64,000 nucleotides of DNA from Eutrigla gurnardus (Eukaryota; Chordata; Actinopteri; Perciformes; Triglidae). Below the pieces are notes generated by a model. That model ran no database searches and was not told the origin of the DNA. It worked only from the letters and a program-made list of their open reading frames with translations. Shown piece by piece: positions 37,301 to 47,816 of this stretch (the first letter of the stretch is position 1; each line of letters opens with the position of its first letter). Position numbers and translations under genes: made by a program. The stretch covers positions 19,438,102-19,502,101 of the forward strand of contig OY741282.1 of assembly GCA_963514095.1 (NCBI GenBank). The letters run 5' to 3'.

Positions 37301-37650
37301 TTTATTATCATTATTATTATTAATTTTAGATTCTCCGTTTCTATGACAAAGAAATACATGTAAGAGCATTTTAATTATTGGTTAATTAATTAATAGTTCA
37401 TCAATGTTAGGGCGAATTTAAATACTTTGTATACCAATGGGTAGATTAGCAGGATTGGCAGCAAGTGAAATAATACTAATACACTGCAGGATGCTTTCCC
37501 AGATGCGTCTTTGAATTTGGAATAAAACATGTAATCTCTCTAATCACAATCACCCTCGGGTGGAAGGATGTTTACTTAATCAAAACTTAAATCAAATGTT
37601 GTGTTTGAATACAAAGACAAGTCAAGCAAACATAGTCATTATTCAGCACG

Positions 37651-37677
37651 TACACACACACACACACACACACACAC
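37651..37677. repeat. (CA)n microsatellite
   Basis: About 13 uninterrupted AC dinucleotides. The flanking 37300-37965 is AT-rich and otherwise featureless. Confidence 0.9.
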
Positions 37678-37967
37678 CTGATCTGAGATTTATATGTCAC
37701 TGTTATGTAGCCGCTGTTCTCTGAGCTCCATCCCTGGGATAGCAGCATTAATGCCCCAGCAAAATATCCCCTTCAGAACAATAAACCCTCTCTTTTATCT
37801 TACTGACAACAAAGAATAGTAATTATGATGTCAGTTACTGAAGTATTTTAACCTTGGACATTTAGACAAAAAACTTTTGACAGTGATTTAAAATTTCATG
37901 ATAACACACCTACAAAACAAAGTCATATATTTGCTGTTATACACACACACATCTACAACATTTACAT

Positions 37968-40900
37968 TTACATTTAGGTCATTTAGCAGACGCTTTTGTC
38001 CAAAGCGACTTACAATAAGTACATTTGTCAAAAGAAGGAAACAAAGAAACCACGACGTATCATTGCCGATGCAGTAAGAGCTAAAAATAGAACAAGTGCT
38101 AGGTCCTCATCTGAGTAAAGTAGTACTTCAAGAGTAACAGTGCTACGATCCGAGTTTTTTTTTTTTTTTTTGCGGGGGGGGGGTCGAGGGAGGGTGTTAG
38201 TGGGTCATGCTATGTAGAGTCGAGGTGAAGTCTGAACAGGTGAGTCTTGAGCCTTTTTCGGAAGATGGCAAATGACTCTGCTGTCCTGACATTGGTCGGG
38301 AGTTCGTTCCACCACTGAGGCGCCAGAACAGAGAAGAGTCTGGACTTTGCTGAGCGACATTTGTTTGATTTCAGCGATGGTGGTACCAGCCGGCCAGCTG
38401 AAGTAGAGGAGCGGAGTGCTCGCTTCGGGGCATGAGGTTTGACCAGTGTTTGAAGGTAGGCAGGTGCCGTTCCATTGATGGCCCTGAAGGCCAGTGTCAT
38501 CGTCTTGAATTGGATGCGTGCTGCAACAGGGAGCCAGTGGAGGTCACGGAGGAGGGGGGTCACGTGGGAGAATTTGGGTAGATTGAAGATAAGGCGTGCT
38601 GCAGCGTTCTGGATATGCTGCAATGGTTTAATCGCATAGGCCGGGAGTCCGGCCAGGAGAGAGTTGCAGTAGTCAAGGCGGGAGATGACCAGTGCTTGGA
38701 CCAAGAGCTGCGTTGCATCCTTTGTGAGGAAGGTCCGAATCCTGCGGATATTGTAGAGGGCAAATCTGCAGGATCGGGCCACAGCAGTGATGTTGGGGGT
38801 GCAGGATAGTTGGTCATCGAGGATTACACCCAGGTTCCTCGCAGTTGAGGAAGGAAATACTGTGATGCCCTCAACAGTGACCGACAGGTCCATGTGAGGG
38901 CAGTCTTTCCCTGGGATGAAGAGGAGTTCGGTTTTATTCAGGTTAAGCTTGAGGTGATGTGCAGTTGTCCAGACAGAGATGTCAGCCAGACAGTCCGAGA
39001 TGCGAGTTGCAATGTGAGCGTCAGAGGACGGGGGAAAAGAGAGGAACAGCTGGGTGTCATCAGCGTAGCAATGGTAGGAGAATCCATGCGATGTGATAAC
39101 AGAACCTAGTGATCTGGTGTATAGTGAGAACAGAAGCGGTCCTAATACTGAGCCTTGAGGGACACCCGTGTCCAGAGAGCAGGGTTTGGACATAGAGCCA
39201 TTCCATGTGACCTGAAAGGTGCGGTTTGTCAGGTATGATGTAAACCAGGTGAGAGCAGAGTCGGTTATGCCAAGTTCAGCCAGAGTGGAGAGGAGAATTT
39301 GGTGGTTGACTGTGTCGAATGCAGCAGATAGGTCAAGGAGAATGAGAACGGAGGAGTTGGATGATGTTTTGGCGTCTCGCAGGGACTCGGTCACAGTGAG
39401 GAGGGCCGTCTCAGTGGAGTGGGCAGTCCTGAATCCTGATTGGTTAGGGTCTAGGAGGTTCTTCCGCAAGAGATAGGATGACAGTTGGTTGTAGGCAGCA
39501 CGTTCCAAGGTTTTAGAGAGGAATGAAAGAAGAGATACAGGTCTGTAGCTTTGGATGTCAGTAGCGTCAAGGGTGGGTTTTTTCAGGAGAGGCTTCACGA
39601 TAGCGGTCTTAAAATCCGCTGGAATGACACCTGAGGTGAGGGAGGAGTTGATCAGGGTGGTGAGGAATGGCAAGATGTCGTGTGAGATGTCCTGGAGAAG
39701 AGAGGAGGGAATCGGGTCAAGGGAGCAGGTGGTGGCACGGTTAGATGTAACAAGTGCGTGAACGTCTTCAGAGGTGAGGGGGCTAAAGCTGGTAAGACCA
39801 TCCGAGTTGAGAGTTGGGGGAGATGTCTTCTGGGAGGGAAAAGGCGTGAATGATGAGCTGATGTCATTTACTTTCTTGGTAAAGTAAGTTGCAAAGTCAT
39901 CGGCAGTAAGGAAGGAAGGGGGCGGAGGGGTAGGAGGGGTGAGGAGGGAAGAGAACATGGAGAAGAGTTTCCTGGGGTTGGAGGCAGAAGAGTTGATCTT
40001 TGCCAGGTAGAAGGCAGATTTAGCTGCCGAAACAGTTGAGGTGAAGTCAGAGAGGAGGAGGTGGTAGTGAGCAAGGTCCTCGTGCTGTCCCGATTTCTTC
40101 CATTTTCTCTCTGACGCTCGCAACAATGATCTGTTGGTTCGCAGAGGTTCAGACAGCCAGGGAGGGGGGGGAGATGATCGCGCCGGTCGTGCGATTGGGG
40201 GACAGAGAGTGTCCAAAGAAGAGGCGAGTGAGGACATCAGGATAGAGGAGGCTTCCTCAGTAGGCATTAAGGAGAACTGTTCCGAGGATGGGAGCGAGGA
40301 GATAACAGTTGAGGAGAGAGCGGAGGGAGTGAGGGATTTCAGGTTGCGGCGGCTGGTGACCATTCGAGGCGTAGAGGGGAGGGATGTGGTGGGCTTCATG
40401 GGGAGGGAGAAAGTCACAAAGTGGTGGTCGGACACGGTGAGCGGGGTAACAGAGAGTGCCGAGATGCCACAGGATCTTGTGAAGACAAGGTCAAGTTGGT
40501 TCCCGGCCCGGTGAGTTGGTGGAGAGGGGGAGAGCGTAAGGTCAAATGCAGAAAAGAAGTCGATGAATTCAGATGAGTGTAGCTTTCCCGAGTGGATGTT
40601 GAAGTCACCGAGGACGACGAGCGGTGTGCCATCATCAGGGGAGCAGCTCAGGAGGGCATCCATCTCATCCAAAAAGTCACCAAGAGGACCGGGTGGGCGA
40701 TAGATCACTATGATGTTGAGTTTGAAAGGAATGGTGACAGCGACGGCGTGAAATTCAAGCGTAGATTGGGGTAGGTGGTCGAGAGGAAGGACCTGGTAGG
40801 ACCATGTGGGTGAGATGAGGAGCCCAGTTCCTCCTCCTCGCCCTGTTCGTCTTGGGGAGTGTGAAAACGAGTAGGCAGTTGAAAGGGCAGCTGGAGTGGC

Positions 40901-41320
40901 AGTGTTTTCTGGGGTGATCCAGGTCTCTGTGAGGGCCAGGAAGTGGAGAGACTGCAGGGAGGCATAGGCTGAGATGGTGTCCGCCTTCTTGACTGCAGAC
41001 TGGCAGTTCCACAGCCCCCCTAGTACTTCAAGTTCCTTACCGGTGGAGATTGGTGGGTAGCAGAGATTGGATGGGTTACAGCCTCGAATGAAGGGACTTC
41101 GGTAAAATCTTCTCCAGTGCGATGTCCTGACTGGGATAAGACACATGGCTGCGAGGGGGGGGGGGGGGGGGGGTTGAGATGTTATACCTACCTCAATGGG
41201 CTTCCTCGATGGACTCCCACAGATAGACTCCCTGTGTCTTTGTTCAGCTGTCTTCGTTCTGATGGCCCGACGCTGCAGCTGACGCTGTAGTGACAGCCTT
41301 TTAAGTGCTCAATTTACCGC
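37968..41320 (-). mobile_element. L2-type non-LTR retrotransposon (LINE)
   Basis: A minus-strand LINE. Its 3' end (left edge) carries the well-known L2-group tail, on the minus strand GTAAGTCGCTTTGGACAAAA then GCGTCTGCTAAATGACCT, and finishes in short TAAATG repeats (37968-37985). The 3' UTR between 38030 and 38209 includes an A-run and a C-run. The ORF occupies 38210-41146. A C-run (minus strand, 41154-41174) precedes the ORF. The 5' limit is uncertain: sequence to about 41320 may be 5' UTR. No target-site duplication could be identified by eye. It lies between the lrrc8a promoter and dnlz. Confidence 0.85.
38210..41146 (-). CDS. LINE ORF: AP endonuclease and reverse transcriptase
   Basis: A single 978-residue frame without stops or frameshifts. 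The N-terminal third is an exonuclease-endonuclease-phosphatase domain with LALTETWI, IVIYRPPGPLG, VVLGDFNIHSG and the SDHHFVTF motif. The remainder is a reverse transcriptase: SYRPVSLLSFLSKTLE, NQSGFRTAHSTETALL, LLDLSAAFDTVNH, TGVPQGSVLGPLLFSLY and the catalytic YADDTQLF. The thumb and tail follow (YNIRRIRTFL, LDYCNSLLAGLP, LHWLPV, FRKRLKTHLFRL). The order and motifs fit the CR1/L2 group. It is not a host gene. No ORF1-type protein is evident upstream. The intact frame suggests recent insertion and possible competence. Confidence 0.92.
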   Translation of the reverse strand: MCLIPVRTSHWRRFYRSPFIRGCNPSNLCYPPISTGKELEVLGGLWNCQSAVKKADTISAYASLQSLHFLALTETWITPENTATPAALSTAYSFSHSPRRTGRGGGTGLLISPTWSYQVLPLDHLPQSTLEFHAVAVTIPFKLNIIVIYRPPGPLGDFLDEMDALLSCSPDDGTPLVVLGDFNIHSGKLHSSEFIDFFSAFDLTLSPSPPTHRAGNQLDLVFTRSCGISALSVTPLTVSDHHFVTFSLPMKPTTSLPSTPRMVTSRRNLKSLTPSALSSTVISSLPSSEQFSLMPTEEASSILMSSLASSLDTLCPPIARPARSSPPPPWLSEPLRTNRSLLRASERKWKKSGQHEDLAHYHLLLSDFTSTVSAAKSAFYLAKINSSASNPRKLFSMFSSLLTPPTPPPPSFLTADDFATYFTKKVNDISSSFTPFPSQKTSPPTLNSDGLTSFSPLTSEDVHALVTSNRATTCSLDPIPSSLLQDISHDILPFLTTLINSSLTSGVIPADFKTAIVKPLLKKPTLDATDIQSYRPVSLLSFLSKTLERAAYNQLSSYLLRKNLLDPNQSGFRTAHSTETALLTVTESLRDAKTSSNSSVLILLDLSAAFDTVNHQILLSTLAELGITDSALTWFTSYLTNRTFQVTWNGSMSKPCSLDTGVPQGSVLGPLLFSLYTRSLGSVITSHGFSYHCYADDTQLFLSFPPSSDAHIATRISDCLADISVWTTAHHLKLNLNKTELLFIPGKDCPHMDLSVTVEGITVFPSSTARNLGVILDDQLSCTPNITAVARSCRFALYNIRRIRTFLTKDATQLLVQALVISRLDYCNSLLAGLPAYAIKPLQHIQNAAARLIFNLPKFSHVTPLLRDLHWLPVAARIQFKTMTLAFRAINGTAPAYLQTLVKPHAPKRALRSSTSAGRLVPPSLKSNKCRSAKSRLFSVLAPQWWNELPTNVRTAESFAIFRKRLKTHLFRLHLDST

Positions 41321-41815
41321 AAGTACTGACTGTGGCTCCACACAACACACATCTACTGTGATATTTTAAAAAAACTGCAAATTCACAAACAGCTATCAGA
41401 TAATTAAGGTTGAGTAAGATGTCCCCGAAAAAAAGGTAGATCAATAAGAACAAAGTTAGAGTTAAAGATGTTTCCAAACTGTTAATTACTTTTAAACAAT
41501 CAAAACAACCGCTTGGTAAATAATACATTTACAAAATTACCTTACATTGAAAAAAAATGTATAGCTTGTACTATTCTGTCAAACAGATCTCAGAATCCCT
41601 ATAGAAACCAACTATAAAATCTGTTTTTTGTCAAGGACACTGACTGAATAACGTTTATTCTGAAAATTAAAACACGCGTGACGTCATCAGTCCGCGACAA
41701 GTCGATGATGGAATCGCGTAGTAACGTTTATGGTCTTGAAAAAGCTGCCGTGTTGGATTTCTTGACATTTACGTTTTGATATTTTACGTCTCTCGCGTTC
41801 TTCGGGGGACGAACG
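41321..41815 (+). promoter_or_regulatory. dnlz: Upstream region of dnlz
   Basis: AT-rich to ~41670, then GC content rises, with ACGCGTGACGTCATCAG (41672-41688) containing a consensus CRE/ATF site, TGACGTCA, about 140 bases before the dnlz ATG. This is the probable dnlz promoter. The transcription start was not determined. Confidence 0.45.
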
Positions 41816-43566
41816 ATGCTGACTGCCGGTCGGAGGTTGTTTCGGTGTTTTCACGGTCGTTCGGCGCCGTCTGGACTCGGTGTTGTGCTCAACTGTCGTC
41901 CTCCGGGACCACGGAACCCCGGTTCGGTCCTGTCGGGGATCCTCTCCTCCAGGTTGGCCGCTGAAAGCTGCGAAACTCGCCTTAGCGGTTATAGAGGATT
42001 CTCAACGTCTCCGAGGACCAGAGGCGACGCCATCGGAAAGATCCAGTCCACGCATTATCATCTGGTCTACACGTGCAAGGTACCGGTACCGGTACCGGGG
42101 CGTTACTTTATCTTCATGTAATCCGACATTTAAATCCATGTTCTGTGTCCTTGACGTCATAATACCTGACATGTGAGCTGTGTCACCTTTTCTTTTTCCT
42201 GCAGGTTTGCTCCACCAGGTCTACTCAGAAGATATCCAAGCAGGCTTATAACAAAGGTGTTGTGATAGTGACATGTCCCGGATGTAGCAAACACCACATC
42301 ATCGCTGATAACCTCAGCTGGTTCTCTGACCTAGAAGGGAAGAGGTTCGTGGTCAAAGTCAAGTCACATTTTTTGCTATTTATTTATTATTCAGTCATTA
42401 CAACTTGATGCACGGCTACACAGTGGAATGAGATAACGTTTCTCAGCACCCATAGGTGCTAACAGACACGACATAATACATATAAACTGTACAACAAGAG
42501 CTTTTTTTTCTGTCATAAGCATCCCTTAAATTTGGTTGCTGAAGAATGTCTTTGAATGCATTTGAAAATAAGCGTAGTAGTGCACTCTAGTGGACAAATC
42601 CTGTAATTGCGACTGTTTGTAAATTAACTCAAATGCGTAGGAATTTCTGCTCTTCAATTTCTTGGTACTTATTGGATGACATATAAAACTAGTGTTTAAC
42701 ATAATAGCAACATCTCTTTTAAAAACATGTTTACGTTGAGAATTAAAGTGGAAGAACACTTTTTTTTTTTCAATTTCTTGGTACTTATTGGACGACATAT
42801 AAAACTAGTGTTTAACATAATAGCAACATCTCTTTTAAAAACATGTTAACGTTGAGAATTTAAGTGGAAGAACACTTTTTTTTTCAATTTCTTGGTACTT
42901 ATTGGACGACATATAAAACTAGTGTTTAACATAATAGCAACATCTCTTTTAAAAACATGTTAACGTTGAGAATTTAAGTGGAAGAACACTTTTTTTTTCA
43001 ATTTCTTGGTACTTATTGGACGACATATAAAACTAGTGTTTAACATAATAGCAACATCTCTTTTAAAAACATGTTAACGTTGAGAATTTAAGTGGAAGAA
43101 CACTTTTTTTTTCAATTTCTTGGTACTTATTGGACGACATATAAAACTAGTGTTTAACATAATAGCAAAATCTATTTTAAAAACATGTTTACGTTGAGAA
43201 TTAAAGTGGAAGAACACTTTTTTGGGAGATATAACTGGGTTTGACATGAGTATCCAGGTACATGGAAATCACAAAATACAGCTTAAGTATGTCTAAGGAG
43301 CACAACCAGATACAATTGCACAATAGAAATGGACATATTTGACTCACCGATAACTGTGTGTACCTTATATATTTTTTAATGAGTCGTGCTGCGTTGCTTT
43401 ACACTTCAGAAACATCGAGGAGATCCTTGCTGCCAAAGGAGAGACCGTGAAGAGGGTGGAAGGAAGCGCTGCTTTGGAGATCGTGTTGGATGAATCTATC
43501 AAAGACAAGTCACGGCGTGGTGAAAACACATCAGAGACATCAGACGACGACCAAGAAAAACAATAA
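41816..43566 (+). CDS. dnlz: DNL-type zinc finger protein, mitochondrial (HEP1/Zim17 family)
   Basis: Mitochondrial matrix zinc protein that keeps HSP70 (mortalin) soluble and assists protein import and folding. Three exons: 41816-42079, 42205-42344 and 43410-43566; 186 residues (human about 178). The N-terminus is rich in Arg and lacks acidic residues, as expected for a mitochondrial presequence. The zinc site is two CxxC pairs: CKVC, split by intron 1, and CPGC in VIVTCPGCSKHHIIADNL. The conserved DNLSWFSDLEGKRNIEEIL is the DNL motif. The C-terminus is acidic and Ser/Thr-rich. Intron 2 contains five copies of a 114-bp repeat. The gene ends 418 bases before uck1 on the same strand. AATAAA at 43623-43628 is its likely polyadenylation signal. 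Confidence 0.93.
42655..43222. repeat. Five-copy 114-bp tandem repeat in dnlz intron 2
   Basis: Copies start at CAATTTCTTGGTACTTATTG at 42655, 42771, 42885, 42999 and 43113, with spacings of 116, 114, 114 and 114. Copies 2-4 are nearly identical. The first and last share variants (ATGTTTACG, AATTAAAGTGG) that the middle copies lack (ATGTTAACG, AATTTAAGTGG). The unit has no coding potential. Confidence 0.95.
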
Positions 43567-43622
43567 TGTGGTGCTCACGCTGCACGTGTATATTTTAAGA
43601 TGTGTATATTTAACTCCATAAT

Positions 43623-43628
43623 AATAAA
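43623..43628 (+). terminator. dnlz: Polyadenylation signal, dnlz
   Basis: AATAAA 57 bases after the dnlz stop codon, well placed for a short 3' UTR that ends before the uck1 promoter. Confidence 0.6.
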
Positions 43629-43881
43629 AACAATATATTTTGTATTGCTAATGTATTTATGTAATATATTCTGAGCAAACTGAGTGAGACTGGCTTTTAA
43701 TATCATGTAGTATTATGCATAATACATTCCCGATAATGTGTATTAATAATCATTTATGATATTCTATCAAAATACTCAATATAGTTCCGCTCCAGATGTG
43801 TACAGGCAGTTATTCATCTTATGTTATGTAAAAATTGAATGCAGTTTCGCAAAAAAAAACTTTCCCGTGTTGACAGTGTCA

Positions 43882-43895
43882 GTTCTCGCGAGAAC
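43882..43895. promoter_or_regulatory. uck1: TCTCGCGAGA palindrome in uck1 promoter
   Basis: GTTCTCGCGAGAAC is a perfect 14-bp palindrome containing TCTCGCGAGA, the motif bound at CpG-island promoters by BANP and described earlier as a Kaiso-type element. It lies 89 bases upstream of the uck1 ATG in a small CpG-rich stretch, where it probably acts as the core promoter element. Confidence 0.6.
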
Positions 43896-43983
43896 GGCGC
43901 GTTGTTATCGCTACGCATAGCATAGCTGGCATTCGGCCAAGCTACCTAGATATCTGCAGCGTTTCTGAACTATTGGGACTGAG

Positions 43984-46058
43984 ATGGATGCTCTCGGAGC
44001 CCTAGACGAGACAGAGAGGCCACGAAATCGTCCTTTTCTAATAGGGGTCAGCGGAGGAACCGCCAGCGGAAAGGTCGGTCTTTTTTTTTTTTTTTGACAG
44101 GGTCTCCGGAGTACGGAAATTAGCATCCCAAATAGCTTAGCTTAGTTTGCTAGCAGCGCTAGCATTCATGAAACTGTCAAACCAGCGGGCACGCCCCCCC
44201 CCTTGCTCAGTTTACATTTTCTTTACATTATTTCGCGAACAAACTAAAGTCTAATACCATTTCTGCTCTGCTAATATTTACCTGCCTTCAACAACACTTA
44301 TGTGTGACCTGTTTTAGCACCACTTCATACAGCTAACGCACGCCGCCGAATTAGTCATTTCCCCTCAGTTGCCTGACCGAGAGTCAGCTGATGAACACTT
44401 AACATCGAGAAGGTCACATTGTTTTTCGTTCCTCAGCATGCAACCCCGCAAACTGCATTTAAACGTGTCCCTTTGCAAGTTTAATGCAGTAAATAAAACG
44501 TTGGTGTACATACCGATAGTTAATGGAAGTTTGTTGTGGCCCAGTCAACAGTTTGCGCCAAGATCATGGAGCTCCTGGGTCAAAACAAGGTGGACCACCG
44601 CCAGAGGAAGGTTGCGATCATAAGCCAGGACAGCTTCTACCGAGTCCTGACTCCGGAGCAAAAGGCCAAAGCGCTGAAGGGCCAGTACAACTTTGATCAC
44701 CCAGGTAGGCCCAAGTCCGATGATGGGTTGTTGTTGTTTTTTTACACACACATAAGAGTATTTTCCAGCCTGGATATCCAAATAACATCAATCATAATAT
44801 GGATTTATTTGTGTGAAACATTTTTCTTAAATATCATACCTGGAATAAGAGCAAGTAATGCCAATTTTGCATGTCAAACTGGGAATCCTGCAACTAAAAT
44901 AAAGAAAAAAAACGTACACTACACTTCCGCTAACATCTATTTAGTTGTGATATGCAAACTACAAATAATTGTTAATGCTGGAGCATTCTGGAAACTTATT
45001 ATGAAGCATGTACTGCACAAATATTTATTCATGCCTTTATCCCCCCCCCCCCCCTAAAATAACACCAGCATGTGATACAGCCTGATTATATTGTTTTTCT
45101 TATAAAGTATATTGTTTACATGCTCTACAATTCTACTGTTTGTATTTAATGTCTTGCAGAGGCATTTGACACCGAGTTAATGTACAAAACCTTAGCGGAC
45201 ATCGGGGAGGGAAACATGGTCGAAGTGCCAACGTACGACTTCGTCACTCACTCCAGGTACCAAGGAAGTATTTCACTTTGATCCCACCCCGAATGAGGGA
45301 ACCCCTTAAGTGTTGACATCTCTGTATGAACACTGTGTGCACGTCTCCAGGTTGGACGACAGGATCACGGTTTACCCGGCAGACGTAGTCCTCTTCGAGG
45401 GGATCCTGGTCTTCTACCCCCAGAAAGTGCGCGACATGTTTCACATGAAGCTGTTCGTCGACACGGATTCAGACGTCAGACTGTCTCGCAGAGGTATGGA
45501 AGTCTCCCTCGTACACCATATTCCAGATGTTGCAACAGTATATTAAGTTTTACTTTCGTTTCCTGTAGTTCTGCGAGACATGACCAGAGGGCGAGACCTG
45601 GATCAGATTCTCACGCAGTACACAACGTTTGTCAAGCCTGCTTTTGAAGAGTTTTGTTTGCCTGTAAGTACGGCGGTTATCACCGACTGTGTGCCCATCA
45701 TCCAGTTCTTACTGTCAACTAACCAAACATTTGGCTCTTTCCTCAGACAAAGAAGTACGTAGATGTCATCATTCCAAGGGGAGTTGACAATATGGGTAAG
45801 TGTCTTTTTTTTCTATTTCCTAAGTAAGATGCTTTTCTAATTTTTTTCTTAAATACTAGAAAAATCCTCTCTCTTTCACCAGTGGCCATCAACCTGATCG
45901 TACAGCACATTCAAGACATACTGAACGGTGACATCGGCAAATGGCAGCGTGCGTCCGTCAACAGCCACGTGCGAGGCTTCAAACGGGCCATCTCCGAGCA
46001 GGGGGACCTGCAGAACGGAAAGAGGATCCTGCTGGAGCCCAGTTGTCGGCCTCATTGA
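43984..46058 (+). CDS. uck1: Uridine-cytidine kinase 1
   Basis: Cytosolic kinase that phosphorylates uridine and cytidine to the monophosphates in pyrimidine salvage. Seven exons: 43984-44073, 44545-44704, 45160-45256, 45351-45493, 45569-45663, 45747-45795 and 45883-46058; 810 nt, 269 residues (human UCK1 277). The P-loop GVSGGTASGKS is split by intron 1 after the lysine. Other hallmarks: LGQNKVDHRQRKV, QDSFYRVLTPEQKAKALKGQ, YNFDHPEAFD, VEVPTYDFVTHSR, YPADVVLFEGILVFY, LFVDTDSDVRLSRRVLRD, RGRDLDQILTQYTTFVKPAF and VAINLIVQHIQDILNGDI. The end SCRPH matches the SSRPH end of UCK1 better than UCK2. The N-terminus is shorter than in mammals. All borders are GT-AG and in phase. It converges on rapgef1. 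Confidence 0.95.
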
Positions 46059-46659
46059 GACTGTGTGGATGCGTGGGTGGGACCGATGTGTCCAAACTGT
46101 GAATATGAGCGTCGAGTTGGAATCGCTGCGACTGATTCGTGCGGGATGGGGTCAGTAACCGTGATGCCATTCTCAGCAGCGTGTTTTTTTAAAGTATCCA
46201 CAATCCCACTGTGCTAACATTTAGTGCTGCATCCTCCATAATTTCACTGTTATTATTGGTATATAAACAATATATGATAGGTGTTACAGTCTTCCAAGAT
46301 AGTGTTTGACTTTTCAGCGGTGATTGTGATCACACGGGTGATTACTGACATGTAGGGGAGTACAGTTTGAGGGTAGGAAGAGGTATTTAAACGTTTAATT
46401 TCATACTTTTGCACTTTGACCTTATATGTATACCTGCTTTTTGTTGCTTTAATTGAAATTGTATTTAAATTATAATCACATGAACCTGTTATCTCGCTTC
46501 CTTCCCTGTTTAACTTATTTAAAATCAAAACGTAGGCCAGATGGCTGTGTGGTGTCACGCCTACATCGTTATTGACTGCTTCTACTTACATACGGTTGAA
46601 TATATGCCTTAATTTGTTTTGTTTTTAAAGTAAATTTTCCACTGACCATTCTGTCGAAC

Positions 46660-46665
46660 AATAAA
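46660..46665 (+). terminator. uck1: Polyadenylation signal, uck1
   Basis: AATAAA about 600 bases past the uck1 stop. It is only ~80 bases from the matching minus-strand signal of rapgef1, so the two 3' ends nearly meet. Confidence 0.55.
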
Positions 46666-46745
46666 TGGAAAATTATTATTTGAGTATTGACAACAAAAAT
46701 GAAGTCTCTGACCATTGCGACGTTTATAGAAACAGAGCTGTTTGT

Positions 46746-46751
46746 TTTATT
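46746..46751 (-). terminator. rapgef1: Polyadenylation signal, rapgef1
   Basis: TTTATT on + is AATAAA on minus, ~1.07 kb past the rapgef1 stop codon. The interval 46752-47816 shows no exon and is the likely rapgef1 3' UTR. Confidence 0.5.
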
Positions 46752-47816
46752 GGAGTTTGAGAGCACAGTGTGATGTGTTGGTTTTGACCATTATCCCAAA
46801 AAAAGGAATCAAAATGATTTACTACAGCACATTTTGAAATGACAAACGCACAAGTCGCCGTGGACTTCAGTCGCACACAAACACTCTTTCACACACCGAC
46901 ATGACTGGGACGTGATTGTGATTGCCCGATGGTTCTCTACACTTGGAACACGGCACACAATGATTCAGTATGACATACATAGATCACAGCATCTTTAGTA
47001 ACTTTTTTCTTTTTTGTGTGTTTTTGCTTTGCTTTTTTTTTAGTGCACCCATGTATGGCACTTGGGAGAAGCTAAGCTCTTCTCATAAGCATAAACATCC
47101 TTTTTAAGAACAAAAGGAGCACTGTATATAATACATTTCATAACCATACATGATTCTTACACAACATGTTTCAAAACAAACTCAGTCTCTAATGGTCATC
47201 CTCTCTTCCGAGTTCAAATCTCCTGGCGTCCCCCCCCCCCCACAGCGTATTCTCAGGTCCACAGCCTGCGTCTTGACGTCACAGTTCGGAGGCAGGCCGC
47301 TCTCGAGGTTCTGCTGTCTGAGCAGAACTCATGAGTCAGCGAGAGGGTCGCAGAAGACGACCAACAAAATGGCACATACATAAAGGAAGAGGAAGGAGCA
47401 ACTCGGAGAGTAATGGACCATTCAGCTCAATCTCACACACACGCAACAGCTCCACTCTAAAACAGAGAGCCCAGGGAGCAGACTTTGGTTATTTCCGTAG
47501 CGTCTCCCTGTCCGCTCTGTGTGATTCTTCACTCATCCTTGGCACCGGGCTTCCCCCTCGCTTTCGCCGTAGTCTCCGAATCTCTCCCAGTCTAAACGCT
47601 GGAGCCACAGTAATCCCAATTATAATCTCCCAGATCCGCGGGGCTCTTTGTAAACCTCCGCCACAATTCAGTTGTAGTTTGTTCTGCATCGCCCACAATG
47701 AGTCTCCCATTAGCTCCAGCGGATAGCTTCCATTCGTCGTTCTCTCAGTCTCAGTAAAGTGGAGTTAGTGTCATGAAGCACAGTTGGAGGTCAGTCTCGG
47801 AGGCCCACGCGGGGCC

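Noticed and set aside
41816..42121. Read-through of dnlz exon 1 into VPVPVPG as the protein C-terminus
   Set aside because: The GTACCG donor and downstream CxxC exon give the full family match; the extension is intronic GGTACC repeats.
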